64,000 nucleotides of DNA, taken from contig CM070514.1 in NCBI GenBank assembly GCA_036346375.1, positions 16,768,463-16,832,462 on the forward strand. Reading direction: 5' to 3'. The translations under genes were made by a program, and so were the position numbers. Source of the stretch: Guadua angustifolia (Eukaryota; Streptophyta; Magnoliopsida; Poales; Poaceae). Of this stretch, positions 46,506-56,955 are shown piece after piece (position 1 is the stretch's first letter; every line of letters begins with the position of its first letter). Below the pieces are notes generated by a model. The model searched no databases, was not told where the DNA came from, and was given only the letters and a program-made list of their open reading frames with translations.

Positions 46506-47720
46506 ATGGCGGTATTCCAAGCAATCATGGAACAACGATGGCGGTGGGAATGAGCGTGAGGACGCCCTCACACTCAAAGAACGGCGTTGGGTCACTCATT
46601 TCAACAGTCGCACAATCAGCATGAGATGCGAACTCGTGACACTCTTGATGCGATTCAGCGCAGCTTGGCACCCCTCATCGAGCTTCAAGCACGCCTAGCA
46701 CAACTTCTTCAAGGTGCTGCCCCAATGGTGCCGCTGGTCATGCTTTGGGCCAACGCGGCGCTCCACCGGTTGTTCTGTTCCTTCAAGCGAGGTGGATCAA
46801 GAGGAGAACAACTACGCCGCCGATACCGAGGGGCGACAACAAAGTTGAACATGCACTGCGACCGAGCTCATCGTCGACTCGCAATAATAGACAAGGTATG
46901 GCTAGAAATCAAGATGCTCAAAGGGAAGAACGTGATGATTCTATGACAAAAATGAAATTTACTATGCTTCCTTTTGATGGTACTTATAATCTGATACTTA
47001 TCTAGATTGGGAGTTGGCGGTAGATCAAAAATTTTAGTGCTATGACTTCTCTGGCGTAGAAGGGTTCATCTTGCCACTAGTGAATTCTTGGTTTCGCATC
47101 TATTTGGTGGCAAGAACTTTGTAGAGCCAACCGTGATGTACCTACAACTTGGGATGGGTTGAAGCGTGTCATGAGGGCTAGATTTGTTCCTACATATTAT
47201 GCTCGTGATTTATTGAATAAGATGCAGCGCTTTAATCAAGGTGATAAAACTGTTGAGGAATATTATCAGGAAATGCAAATTGGCATGTTGCACTGTGGGA
47301 TAGAAGAGGAGAAGATGCAAAAATGACTAGGTTCTTGGGTGGGCTTAACCGAGATACGGGATATACTTGATTATAAAGAATACAATTCTATCACTTTCGT
47401 TGTACCATCTTGCTTTGAAAGCGAAAAGGGAAGTGCGAGGTCGACGATCGACAACGCGAGATAATCTTGGAGGCTCTTCCACATCCAAGTCGGTCCAGAT
47501 CCATACCAAGACTTCATCTTCCATACCGGGCGTGTACCTACACCCGTGAGCCCAATTACTTCGACGCCATCACGTATTCCGGAGGCAAACAAGTCATCAC
47601 CCTTCAAGCACCCGCCAAGAGTGCTTCCTCGATTCTTCCACCGGTCGAGCGGGGAAACACAATGCTTCGATGCAAAGGAATGGGGCACGTGATGCGAGCG
47701 CCCTAATCAACGTGCTCTAA
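46506..47720 (+). pseudogene. Element B gag
   Basis: The likely start is the ATG at 46506 (MAVFQAIM...), with a frameshift close behind. Then come HSFQQSHNQHEMRTRDTLDA and LIELQARLAQLLQ (46590-46720). The gag core follows, KFTMLPFDGTYN at 46945, TTWDGLKRVMRARFVP at 47145, YYARDLLNKMQRFNQGDKTV, EEYYQEMQIGMLHCGIEEE, and DILDYKEYNSITF (retrotransposon gag, PF03732). The zinc knuckle at about 47660 reads LRCKGMGHVMR, with the expected first Cys lost to a slip and the last Cys displaced by a missing dinucleotide. At least six small indels break the frame. Gag would form the particle; here it would have to be supplied by another copy. Confidence 0.85.
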
Positions 47721-47739
47721 TAATCGAGAAAAGCGGTGA

Positions 47740-49123
47740 GTACACTAGTGCTAGTGACATTGATGAAAATGAATATGCTCTTGTTGCCACTAACAACTGC
47801 AGCGCGGAAGAAGTGATTATCACCTGCGGCATCCGAAAATATCCGGCTCTTGTTGTCACACGTGTACTTAGCGCACAGCTTGCACGCAATGAACAAAATC
47901 AACGCCATACTATCTTTCAGACAAGGTGTGTGGTGAATGAGCGCGCTGTGCATGTCATTGTTGATGGAGGTAGCTGCAACAATCTTGCGAGTATAGACAT
48001 GGTCAAGAAGCTTGGCTTGACCACAAATCCACTTCCTCAACAATACGAAATTGAATGGCTCAATTGCAATGGCAAGGTTCAGGTAACTAAAACTGTTCAA
48101 GTACCTATCTCGATTGGTTCTTATCATGATAATGTTGTTTGCGATGTTGTACCCATGGATGCTTGCTCTCTTTTATTGGGTAGACCATGGATCTATGATA
48201 TGGATGCTATACATCATGGTAGGACCAATGAGTATACTTTCTTGTATAAGGGAAAGAAAATTGTTTTGAAACCTATGAGCCCTACTGAACTGAGAAGTAT
48301 TGATGTTAAACGAGCTCAAAGAGAAAAAGAAGAGGGTGGAATTCAAAGTGTAGCTAGTAAATCAATCCATTCAACTACACCAGCTTGCTCAAAACACGAT
48401 CTTAAGTTGAAGGGTAAAGTATTGTTAGCTACAAAAGTTCTCTCACAAGATAACAAGGATAGTATAGAACTATTGCCAATATCTGTTGCTTTGCCTCCTG
48501 TTGTCACTAACCTTTTGCAGGAGCATGGGAAGGAGTCGAGGACGACTCCAATTCAAGAAGGGGAGGATGATGAGGACATCCCAACCAAGGATACAACCGC
48601 TGCCCCTTCTTCCCCTACGACCACTACTTCATCCCCGACCATCGCTGTTTCGACCGCTACTTCATCTTCGATGCTTGGAAGGCTTAATCCGGAAGCAAGG
48701 CCTTTCCACCCACCTTTGCTGGACCAACACGTCAAGATCATCCACCGAGGACAGCCCACGCGCCAAGGAAGGCCCAAGATCAAGCCCAATTCGTCCACAA
48801 CTCCGGTTCGGCCATCCAGGAGCAGCAGTACTTCAAACGGACATAACTTGGGTTCCCGAACTCCGTTTCTAGTGTGCGACTACTCGTTTGAAAGCTATCG
48901 AGATAACCTTTCTAATGGATCTGGTCCCATGGCCAAATTCCTCGTGGAGCGACAGGAAATTACAAAACAATCTCACGAGACAGAAATCCCAAGTGCTGCG
49001 CCACCTTTCCTTTGGGCCCAAGGCCCATGTATCTTAGGGTTTTGGTGGGCACCGCTGTTTTGGCTGCCCTACACCTCCTGGCCGCCGCTATATATGTGGC
49101 CGCCGCCGCTCTTTTTCGTTTAG
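47740..49123 (+). CDS. Element B aspartic protease frame running into the 3' LTR
   Basis: The open frame is 436 codons (47813-49123); homology begins before the first Met. FQTRCVVNERAVHVIVDGGS with SCNNLASIDMV is the protease active site in the D-G-G form usual for this group. Then come SIGSYHDNVVCDVVPMDACS and LLLGRPWIYDMD, the flap and C-terminal halves. A linker (KDSIELLPISVALPPV) follows, where RT would begin in an autonomous element. The frame then passes the polypurine tract (PIQEGEDDEDIP) and goes on about 185 codons inside the 3' LTR to a stop at 49121. This is the longest intact frame in the window. It is an element protein, not a host gene. Protease activity is possible but there is no Pol to process. 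Confidence 0.85.
48556..48567 (+). promoter_or_regulatory. Polypurine tract of element B
   Basis: AGAAGGGGAGGA directly abuts the TG of the 3' LTR at 48568. It primes plus-strand DNA. Confidence 0.9.
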
Positions 49124-49448
49124 GTTTTGTTGTGTTTGGTAGACCCCGTGTGCGTCCCTCCTCGTGTTTGCGCGTGTCGACTAGACCGCCCGAGCCGAGA
49201 AACAGAACCTCAACTTGTTTCTTTTGATTTCAATACTACCCTTTCAGATTGCTTCATACTTTGTTCTTGCGGGTTCTCGATTTCTTGCAGGAACAATTGA
49301 TCGATTGGATCTTGTATCTGTGTGGATTGGCATTGCGATTGTGAAGCTCCCACCTTCTTTGGTTAGAAGCCCTAAATTCGGTGCCATCAACACCCCCAAA
49401 TCGACGTATCATCATCTCACCGAAAGATCGGGATCCCCGTCCCCATCA
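48568..49448 (+). repeat. 3' LTR of element B
   Basis: It runs from TGATGAGG to CCCCATCA, 881 bp. It is followed by AGGCC, the right target duplication. Confidence 0.95.
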
Positions 49449-50182
49449 AGGCCCCCCTCTCTTTGGGTAATAGCCTTACTTCCTACTGGATTGCTTTTAA
49501 AGAGTGTTTTTGAACTGGGTAGTACAAAGCTTGGGAATTACAAGTTCTTCCTTAGGCTCTACTGCTATACTGTGGTCTTCTTCAACCTCTGGCCCCCCTT
49601 TCCTATGCACCCGAGGGCCCTTATATAGGCCAGGCTAACGGGGTAGGTAAAAGGAGGGTCATCATGCTGATCTTAACACATTTAATGCTCCTTCCCCGTG
49701 CTGTCCCGTTCCTCCAGCCTCATTAAATGTCTGCGCGTGCCTTTGCCCGGTCCGCCGGATGGGACCCCTTTATGACAGGTTGGTGAGAGGCGTCAGAGGA
49801 ATGGGCGTGTTGCTGAAACCCTTGCAGTCGATGGGTCGACACAAAGAACTGCCGTTCGACACGCGATGCGGCGGGGAAGGAGGCGAGGTGAAGCCACGTG
49901 TTCACCTACTCGCCGGGCGCCACGTGGACCGCCACCGCCACGGGCGGGCGTGATCGCCACTGCTGTTGCCGGCCGCCACGTAAATTGGCGCCGGCGCAGC
50001 GTGCGTGCCGCCACCTTTCGCCGGGCGCCGCAGGACCGTCACCGCCGGGCGGACGTGATCGCCGCCCGTCGCCAAAGCCGCCACGGGGTTTGGCGCCGGC
50101 GGCGAGCGTGTTCGCCACCGCCGCCGGGCGCCACGTGGACCGCACTTATGCGGAGAGGGTACCCTAAGCGTAGAGTACGCCG
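49449..50182 (-). repeat. 5' LTR of element A, second part, with two minisatellite units
   Basis: It resumes the interrupted LTR. GC-rich units start at about 49916 and 50025, and a short partial unit at 50131. It ends TACGCCG, three bases short of the expected ACA, directly before GGAGG. Confidence 0.9.
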
Positions 50183-50859
50183 GGAGGTATAAACAATGTA
50201 TAGCTAACGCCTAACGTTAACATCATTCTTTTATGTAAATAGCAATGCATGTTTAAAGAAGCGATTATAAAAGCATTTGCAAAATCTGCGTACAAAATCG
50301 TCAAGGAAGACTTGCCTTCGTCGACGAGGTGCGTCGCGTTGTTCTCAAGGTCTTCTCCTTCATCGCCGATTACTGACGCTTTTCGACTACTGCGCAAAAC
50401 GGTGCCGAAAAGAATAAAATAAATTAAATGAAACTAAAAATTATAATAAAAATCTTGGCGAAAAGAGGATGAATTTAGAAATTGGAATCACTCGATTCGG
50501 AGTTCGGATGACAGAGATAAAAATGTTTGAATGATCTCGGTTTAATTAAATCCGAAAAATATGAAGTGGTACTGTAGCATCTCTACAGTAGCTTCGTCTA
50601 CCTCACGCATAGAACAAAAGTCCCATCCATAGTTCCGGAGTTAGGGGGCACGGCGGAAGCCAGCTAGGTTGAGAGGGGAAGCGAGTGCACCAAATCCGCT
50701 CCTGGTTTTTGCTAGGTTTAGAGGACTATTTTTGCAATGTTTTTACGAGGGCGCTATTTTTGCGAAAAAAAAAGGACGAAAGGGCCAAATAAGTGAATAT
50801 TTCCTTTGAGGATTCCTCAACTTTTTCATGTCACTCGGGTCCCATTTCGTCTCTCTTGT

Positions 50860-50993
50860 TGATACTCAATCAGACGTTGGTTCTCTTTCTAAAACGAGAG
50901 TTTTTCACTCCTAGGTGCTGCCATGCGCACTAAGTTTCTAGCAAAAAATCAGTAGGAAGCTTCCTATAGAGAAGGATTGTAAAATAATAATAA
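50860..50993. other. Short intergenic flank of the Helitron
   Basis: It holds nothing recognisable except the AAT run into which the Helitron inserted. Confidence 0.5.
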
Positions 50994-52414
50994 TCTCTAC
51001 TAATATAAATTTGCAGTTGGTGGCAGCGGTCCGTTCTTCCTAGCCTCCTCCGCCATATCTTCAATAATGACACGTCATTATAGCTAATTATTTTTTCCTG
51101 ATTTACAGTCAGCCATATCTCTCTAAATAAGACTGATTATTATAGCAAAATCCCTAATTATTACTGGTAATTAATAGCTGGCCAATCATTCTTTTTATAC
51201 TTTATATATACTCTATAGTTTTCACAGAATCAATCAAGTGAATTCATTCAAGATCTCTCATGTCATGCCGCCGCAGCGAATGAACTCAACGAACTGATTA
51301 ATAAGTGACGGGCGACGTACATGGTCAGGAGACGCAGGAGGTCGAGCACCGTGGTCGTAGTGATCGCGCGGCGAACTGACGAGAGCGTGACACCCATCGG
51401 GTGCCCGTGACCCAATACGGCGAGTTGGGCGTGAACAAAGCGTCACGATGCTTCAACACGGTTGCTGGCGACACGGTGGGGCGTCGGCGGTGAGAGAGTC
51501 ATTAGCATACCCCTTGAGATAAGCGGTTGATCCACCGGATGTCGCAAGAGAGAGGAATGACGCGCGGCGCGATGGTATGGCGAGCGCCTCGGCCGGTGTT
51601 TCTCGTTCACCTTCATGGGCTCGGCGTCATGGTGGTGAAGCTAGTGATGGTTAGGTACGTCAGAGGCATGGAGACGAGTAGGCCGGCAAAGGCGAGAGGG
51701 TCATCTGGGAAGAGTAGCGAACCATCGGCATAGTGGACCACCGCCGAAGTGGAGAAGAGCGCGGCGCCGAGGGCGGTGGCCATCCAAAAGACGCGGAGGT
51801 GCAAAGGCTGGGTGACGGCGGTGGCCCCTTTCTCTGAGGCAACTGACCACATAGCCATGGCGTCGCGATGAAGTGGGTGGCGAGGAAGACGGACTCCACA
51901 GAATGCCATGACTTGCTCGATAGGAGGAAAAACGCGAGCGCGAGGAGGACGGTGGACATCGTGGCGAAGACGGCGGATGCCCTGAGCGCGACCGCGTAGC
52001 GGACAGTGGTCCGGAATGGCGGTGGCTTCGGTAGCAGCGCCTCATGCTCGGGGGAAGCCCCCGTGTCGCCCCTGTGAAGGCGGTAGATGACGAGGACGAG
52101 CGAGGTGACGAGAAAGACGAGGTCAACGGCGCCGAGGAGCGCGCTGCAGGCATGGTGAGAGGAAGAGGAACGCGAGCTGGTAATATAAATTGCAAAAAGG
52201 GATAAAAATGATTGATTGATTTTTTAGATTGGTAATATATATTGCTACGTACAATATATTTGGTTTTAATTTATATCGGAAAAGAAACCATAAAAACATT
52301 TGTAATCGGGAGAAATACATATTTGATTTTGTAGCACAATTTTCTTTTATTGTTTGACCTTTATGTTTCGTTACCAATTTTATTTTTCGTAGCAACGCAC
52401 GGGCATTGATCTAG
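50994..52414. mobile_element. Non-autonomous Helitron with captured ABCC transporter fragment
   Basis: The 5' end is A|TCTCTACTAATATAAA and the 3' end is GCAACGCACGGGCATTGATCTAG|T, giving TC...CTAG between A and T, the Helitron signature, with no TIR or TSD. The GCAACGCACGGGCA text is common at grass Helitron 3' ends. The usual CCCGT...ACGGG stem is reduced here to CGT...ACG because the left arm reads TTTCGT. It sits in an AAT microsatellite that continues on both sides. It encodes no Rep/helicase. Confidence 0.85.
51613..52150 (-). pseudogene. N-terminal membrane region of a plant ABCC (MRP) transporter, captured fragment
   Basis: The minus strand reads CSALLGAVDLVFLVTSLVLV, then a polar loop, then RYAVALRASAVFATMSTVLL and ALAFFLLSSKS. 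After one frameshift near 51865 it goes on as MAMWSVASEKGATA, HPLHLRVFW-like PLHLRVFWMATALGAALFS, YADGSLLFPDDPLAFAGLL and VSMPLTYLTITSFTTM, ending at the TGA at 51613. Four or five hydrophobic segments with these linkers fit TMD0 and the start of the linker of ABCC proteins, vacuolar pumps for glutathione conjugates and other anions. Only about 180 of the usual 1,450 or more residues are here. It lies within the Helitron. The subfamily call rests on recognised segment texture, not an alignment. Confidence 0.7.
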
Positions 52415-52428
52415 TAATAATAATAATG

Positions 52429-52486
<58 letters not shown>
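52415..52486. repeat. (AAT)n followed by (GA)n microsatellites
   Basis: About fourteen AAT-type units (one interrupted) run into about fourteen GA units. The AAT tract also continues to the left of the Helitron. Confidence 0.97.
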
Positions 52487-52489
<3 letters not shown>

Positions 52490-54315
52490 TCCAATGTGCT
52501 GAGCCACTCTTGCCCTCCCAAAGTTATGCAGTAGCCTACATTGATCGGACTATTGTCTGTAGATCAGAATGAAGCTTCCTCTTGAAGTTTTATTGACAAG
52601 AAGTCGCAACCAGTACGCGCAACTGGCTGTACTGATCGTAGTGGATGCAGAATTTCCCTTGGTTCATGAATGTGTTGACATTTGACACTTGGAGAATTCC
52701 TATCTGCCTTTTTTTTTCATCGGCATTGCCTCTCCGTTCTGAGTGCTCTACTCTGTTCGTTCCAATCAAACCTTTTATTTTGTCATCTTTTGAATGGAAC
52801 AAGACCAGCCAAAGCTTTTGAACAGAGACACATGCTCAAATATTGAGCTCAAATCTTACCAGAAACTCACACACTGTCTTGGCATTCGTTGTGGATTTCA
52901 GAGAACAGCTTCTTCAAACTGAGTACCAATGAGAGTATTATCAAAGCCTCAGAAATGCAGTACAGTTCTAGTTTAGCTTATTACTTGAAACTAGTCCAAA
53001 GAAACTTTTATATACTCTCTTTTTTTCTGGTACAATTGAATATGCAAACCAAGGAAATCAATCCGAACACTGTATATGAGCAGCACCTCACCCTTGGGAA
53101 GTTTATTGAAGCATGAAAACATGCCACATATTCTGACGCCTGGTAAAGGGTGTGATAGTCTAGATGCAATGCTAGCTTGCATTTTCAGCCATCCAAAGTC
53201 ATATGGTGTTTCCCTAACCTAATTAGCCTAGGCAAACCTTTTTAGCCCTGCTATTTTTTGTCTCATCTATTGAGTTATGTAGTGACTACTTTCGATTGGC
53301 AAGAACCCTAGAATTGTTCTATTGGTTAATTGGTGTTCTAATCTCTAAGGAGTAAAAAATGAACTGAAAATCTCCTACCCTGACCTTTGTTTCCCCCAAT
53401 GGGCGACGCCCATATTGGGAGAACATTTGATCCTTCTGGAGGAGAGTAGCCAACTTATGAATTATACAAGTCATGATCAAATCTGATCTACAGGCAGAAT
53501 TAGCATGTGGTCCTACTTCCTTCACAAATTATAATCGTCTTTAGTAATAGCTGACATGACCTAACGAAGGAGCTAGACCATCAGTTAGTGAACTAATTAC
53601 AAAATTTTGTTTTTGGAGATGGGACAATGGAATTTGTTGTAGTTAATGTGATGATTGAACTGTTCAGAAATTTATAAAGGTGTTGGCAATGTTGTCATGA
53701 TAAAAAAAAAGCATGTTTGCTTTCAACCCAAAACACAGTGAAGGTGCCACTGATTCTCATATGGTGAGACGTCTATCAGTATACTTTATAAATGCTAAAA
53801 ATGAAAAATAACAGCTGCTTTTCCTTGTCGTTAAGGGAATGCAAAGATCGTTTCCACCTAAACAAGAAAATTATGAATAATACAAGCTTATATGTTTTAT
53901 TTCCCTTTGGACAATGATGAGAAGGTAGCCAAGAACCCGCCTTGAAGAGTTTGTGATTCAAGCACTTGCAATTCATTTAACAGGAAAGTGTTCTCCCACC
54001 TTTTTTGGAGCCCTGCGGCTTACCTTTCCTTTCCGAGCCATTTGCTAAGTGTACTATTATTTGAAGCAGAGAAGTTGTGTGCACTCCACAAATCTAATCG
54101 CACAGGTTTTCAATCTTTTCCTATGTTAGAACTTGAGGTAAATAGCTAGAGCTAATGTTATTTTAAAAAATAGAGAGGCGGTATAGTCACCACTCCACAT
54201 AAAAGGAACATTTGAACTTGTTGACTCACCCGCTGGAATTTTTCACATAATATCCATCCATTATTTGAACTATTGTTTTAGAATTTACTTAATTTAGGCC
54301 TTTACTCTATAAATA
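52490..54315. other. Intergenic, no gene seen
   Basis: Moderately AT-rich with short ORFs on both strands; none has a recognisable motif. A poly-A run occurs at 53702. Confidence 0.5.
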
Positions 54316-54560
54316 TGTCACGATCCAAGGACCGTAAACAGTAATTATGTGGTGGAGGGGGCTTGATTCCCGGCTTCTTGGAAGATGCCGTGGCACAGGC
54401 TAGAGGAGGTGGAGTTGAGTGCCAGAAAAGAATGCACAGGAGGAAGGGATGCTCAGGAACTGGGAGAGGAAGGAGGAGGGGGATTAGAGCTAATTCTCAT
54501 CTTGTTTTTATTTCATAACAACTTGACAACTTGCTAACAACTTAACTAAAAAGGCTAACA
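54316..54560 (-). repeat. Short LTR-like unit at the end of a gypsy fragment (245 bp)
   Basis: On the minus strand it reads TGTTAGCCTTTTTAG ... GATCGTGACA, a TG...CA unit. It directly follows the stop of the chromodomain frame of the neighbouring gypsy pol fragment. No matching second LTR is in the window and no clear PPT is seen. Confidence 0.45.
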
Positions 54561-54565
54561 ATCAA

Positions 54566-56140
54566 TTAAATGGATGAGGGTCCTACTGCCTCAGCCGGCC
54601 TAGATGCCAAAGCTAGCGCATGCCTGCTATTGCGCTTGCTGTAGGAAAGGCCCCACATGACATTGATCCTTGCCATGGCAAACATCTCGTCCTCGAGCTG
54701 AAAGGAAAAATAACAAGCACAAAATTCAGTGAGTGTCTTCCAGGATGCTTCTGCTACCAGTTCACTGGACCAATGAATAAGGACTTCCCAAACATCTCGT
54801 CGACGACGGCCTTGTGGTGATGGACAGACCTGGCAGCTGGGGTAAAGATCTGGCAAGGTTTTTTTTTTATATAAAGGAAGCTTTATTTATTTCAAAAAAG
54901 TTACATCGAGGAGATACAACCCCTTGAAAAAATTTCTCCCGGCCTCTGCTTATCAATAAACACACAGCCCAAAAACAAAAGAAAAACGCTCACACTCTAG
55001 TGGCTAGCAATCCTAAGACTAGACCGCCACCCATGCGTCTGGGAAAAGAAATCCTTGGCCACCTGCACTAACCGCTGCGTAGCCTCCTCCATAATAGTTC
55101 GCAATTCCGGCTTCTGCAGCACAGCCCATGTACGCAGCCAATGGAAAGTAGCAAATATAACCTGTAAAAGGGATAAAAAAGATTTTCTTTCAAATACCAT
55201 ATCGTTCCTGCTCAACCAAAGAGACTAACAGATAGCTGTGGCTCCTAGTAGGATAGCATTATGAAAATGCTTCGGAAAACAGCGAAGCTAATGGCCAAAC
55301 ATTCCTGAAACACATAAAGGTCTAGCAATGCCCAAAGCAATGTGCAATAAACCCGAGACCATACGAGCAAAACGACAATCAAAGAACAAATTGTATGGCT
55401 AGTGAAAATGGGATCGCAATCACTGATGATAGAGCTATGTACTCCATGTAGACGTATGATCTCATCGAAGGCGCAAGCAATCAAGCTGGCGGTGTATGTG
55501 TGCTCCAACTGAATGAAATGAGCATATTTGGAAAATCGGTCCATGACAGAGACGATGACTGATTTTCCATGCACCTTGGATAATAATTGGATGAAATCCA
55601 TAAATATATCTGCCCAGACTTGTGATGGTACGTCGAGAGGTTGCAGAAGGCCAGCTGGATGTAATTGCTCAGCCTTGTTCTTCTGGCAGGTTGCGTAGGC
55701 CTTGATGAAGTCTTGGACTGCAGCGAGCATGCGGGGTGTGTGGAAATCAACCCAGGGACAATGCAACGTCTTCTGTACACCCTCATGCCCACTTGTATGA
55801 GCTGCTACTAATATGGTTGGGAGGGAGCAGGACATCGTTGGCACATATACACGGCCATCAAAGAGCAGTAGGCTGTCCACCATCTACCATGGTCCTTCAA
55901 GTTGACTGGCTACTAGCTGCTCCTGTAGCACCACCAAGGCTGGGTCGATGGCTTGCTCTTGTCGAAAGTCATTAAAGATGTCGAACGTTGGCACAGACAG
56001 AGCCAAGAGATAACTCGTATTAGCGTCGCACCTAGAGAAGGCATCAGCGATGATGTTCTAACTCCTGGGCTTAAACTCAACTCAGAAATTAAATCTAAGG
56101 AGCTTGATCCAATAGGAATTTTAGACTATAATGATTAGTA
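54566..56140 (-). pseudogene. Gypsy (chromovirus) pol fragment: RNase H end, integrase, chromodomain; split by a LINE
   Basis: Minus strand, from about 56130: NHYSLKFLLDQ (RNase H), a gap, then IIADAFSRCDANTS near 56040, the end of RNase H. Integrase follows from 55883: AHTSGHEGVQKTLH, FHTPRMLAAVQDFI, YATCQKNKAEQLHPAGLLQP, the zinc-binding domain. Then WADIFMDFIQLL with the first catalytic Asp, VSVMDRFSKYAHFI, LHGVHSSIISDCDPIFTS with the second. There it breaks off at the LINE junction (about 55405). Beyond the LINE, 54856-54566 reads EVLIHWSSELVAEASWKTLT and FSFQLEDEMFA, the chromodomain. The integrase part with the catalytic Glu is missing. Chromodomains guide integration in chromoviruses. 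The fragment cannot function. Confidence 0.85.
54857..55405 (-). mobile_element. 5'-truncated LINE (non-LTR retrotransposon) 3' end
   Basis: The minus strand reads NLFFDCRFARMVSGLLHIAL, the zinc-binding zf-RVT region at the end of plant LINE RT proteins, then SLWLSRNDMVFERKSF, VIFATFHWLRTWAVLQKPEL and FFSQTHGWRSSLRI, ending near 54997. A 3' UTR and an A-rich tail (T run at 54859-54868 on the plus strand) follow. Only the last 550 bp survive. It lies in the gypsy pol fragment, but the flanks do not show a clear target duplication. Confidence 0.8.
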
Positions 56141-56161
56141 CGTACTAGGAAGGCTTGGTCC

Positions 56162-56331
56162 CACTACTACAGAACAGGTTATCACTGTTGACTCATCCAC
56201 GCTATTATTGCCGGTTATGGGAGCCAGCAGTGATTAGTCGGCAGTGATACTCGGGATTATCATTGCCGGTTCATTATATAACCGGCAGTGATATTGGACT
56301 ATCTCTGTCGGTTCACATCGAGACCCGGCAA

Positions 56332-56333
<2 letters not shown>
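56162..56333 (+). mobile_element. Left end of a third CACTA element (CACTA-3)
   Basis: CACTACTACAGAACAGG begins at 56162; the first 13 bases equal the TIR of CACTA-1. Inverted subterminal units follow: TTGCCGGTTAT, CAGCAGTGAT, ATTGCCGGTTC, AACCGGCAGTGAT and CCGGCAATGAT. The element should extend to the right. No matching right TIR is in the window. Confidence 0.75.

Positions 56334-56391
<58 letters not shown>
56334..56391. repeat. (TA)n microsatellite
   Basis: About 28 TA units. Confidence 0.98.
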
Positions 56392-56393
<2 letters not shown>

Positions 56394-56940
56394 GGCGTAT
56401 TTGGTGCAAACCCCTTTTCTGGTGCAAACTTGAAAACTAGCAACCTAGACCTCTGGATCTTCCCTGGACGGTTCAGATGCACAAAGGTGGGATTCCCCCA
56501 TCCACTTATGCTAATTAGCCACTTAACCCCCCGTCTAATCACAAATTATCCCTGGCCCTCCCGTTGGCCTGGCGTTGGCTGCTCATCCCGTCCCTGGCTG
56601 CCTCCTCCCGATCGCCAGTGTCCCTCCCGTCTCTGCCTCCTCCCGATCGAAGCCAGCAAACCCCTCCATATGCCTCCTCCCGTCGCCCGGCGCCGAGTCA
56701 GTGCTCCCCTCCGGCCACAGCGCGCGCATGCCGCCGTCAGCCCATCCAGCGCCGCCGCCGTGGCGCCGCCCGCGCCCCCGCCCGCTGACCCTCCAACGCC
56801 GACGCCAGTGAGCCTCCGACGCCGACGCCAAGCCCTCCGACGCCGTGCAGCCCTCCGACGCCAGGCCAACTTATTTCATATCCCGTTGCTTTTATCAGCT
56901 CCATGTTGCGTATATTTCTTAATTGTTCTAATAGATCTGC
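56392..56940. other. Unclassified repeat-like and GC-rich leader-like DNA
   Basis: TGGTGCAAACCCCTTTTCTGG-type text with a direct repeat of GGTGCAAAC (56402 and 56421) looks element-derived. 56560-56870 is C-rich with Pro/Arg-rich frames on both strands and tandem ACGCCGACGCCA/TCCGACGCC units near 56797-56870. No domain is recognisable. Confidence 0.4.
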
Positions 56941-56955
56941 ATCAATTATTTGTAG

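Larger units (their letters stand above)
44383..49448 (+). mobile_element. Element B: non-autonomous Ty3/gypsy retrotransposon (gag and protease only)
   Basis: It has 875- and 881-bp LTRs, a PBS, gag, aspartic protease and PPT, 5066 bp in all. It lies in the 5' LTR of element A. The unbroken LTR of A reads GTTCAGGCCCCCC. Here AGCC precedes and AGGCC follows the insert, a 5-bp TSD with one base lost on the left. There is no RT, RNase H or integrase, and no room for them. The LTR start TGATGAGGACATCC and a polyprotein frame that runs through the PPT into the 3' LTR recall the CRM/CRR chromovirus group of grasses. That lineage call is inference. Confidence 0.9.
33376..50182 (-). mobile_element. 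Element A: Tat-lineage Ty3/gypsy retrotransposon, minus strand
   Basis: GGAGG flanks both ends (33371-33375 and 50183-50187). LTRs begin TGTCGGCG; the left LTR ends GCCGACA and the right one lacks its last three bases. On the minus strand the order is 5' LTR (50182-44209, split by element B), PBS, gag, protease, RT, RNase H, a second RNase H-like domain, integrase, a 4-kb non-pol region with an antisense ORF, PPT (G-rich, next to 34473) and 3' LTR (34472-33376). The extra RNase H and the antisense ORF between integrase and the 3' LTR point to the Tat lineage. All coding parts carry frameshifts. Without element B it is about 11.7 kb. Confidence 0.92.
31100..50850 (-). mobile_element. Element D: long gypsy LTR interrupted by element A
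   Basis: Visible parts are about 31100-33375 and 50188 to about 50850. The parts read as one LTR, related to that of element E, in reverse. The block near 31900-31990 (AATAGTTTTAACCCTCTGC, AAGCTATTAACACA) matches E inverted near 60740. The block near 50310 (GAAGACTTGCCTTCGTCGA) matches E inverted near 59935. The text between 32160 and 33370 is AT-rich and non-coding. No coding sequence of D is seen, so it may be a solo LTR. Element A entered it with TSD GGAGG. Outer borders are approximate. Confidence 0.55.

Noticed and set aside
47813..49123. 436-codon ORF as a host protease gene
   Set aside because: Flanked by gag, PBS, PPT and LTRs; the protease motifs and the LTR-encoded tail show it belongs to element B.
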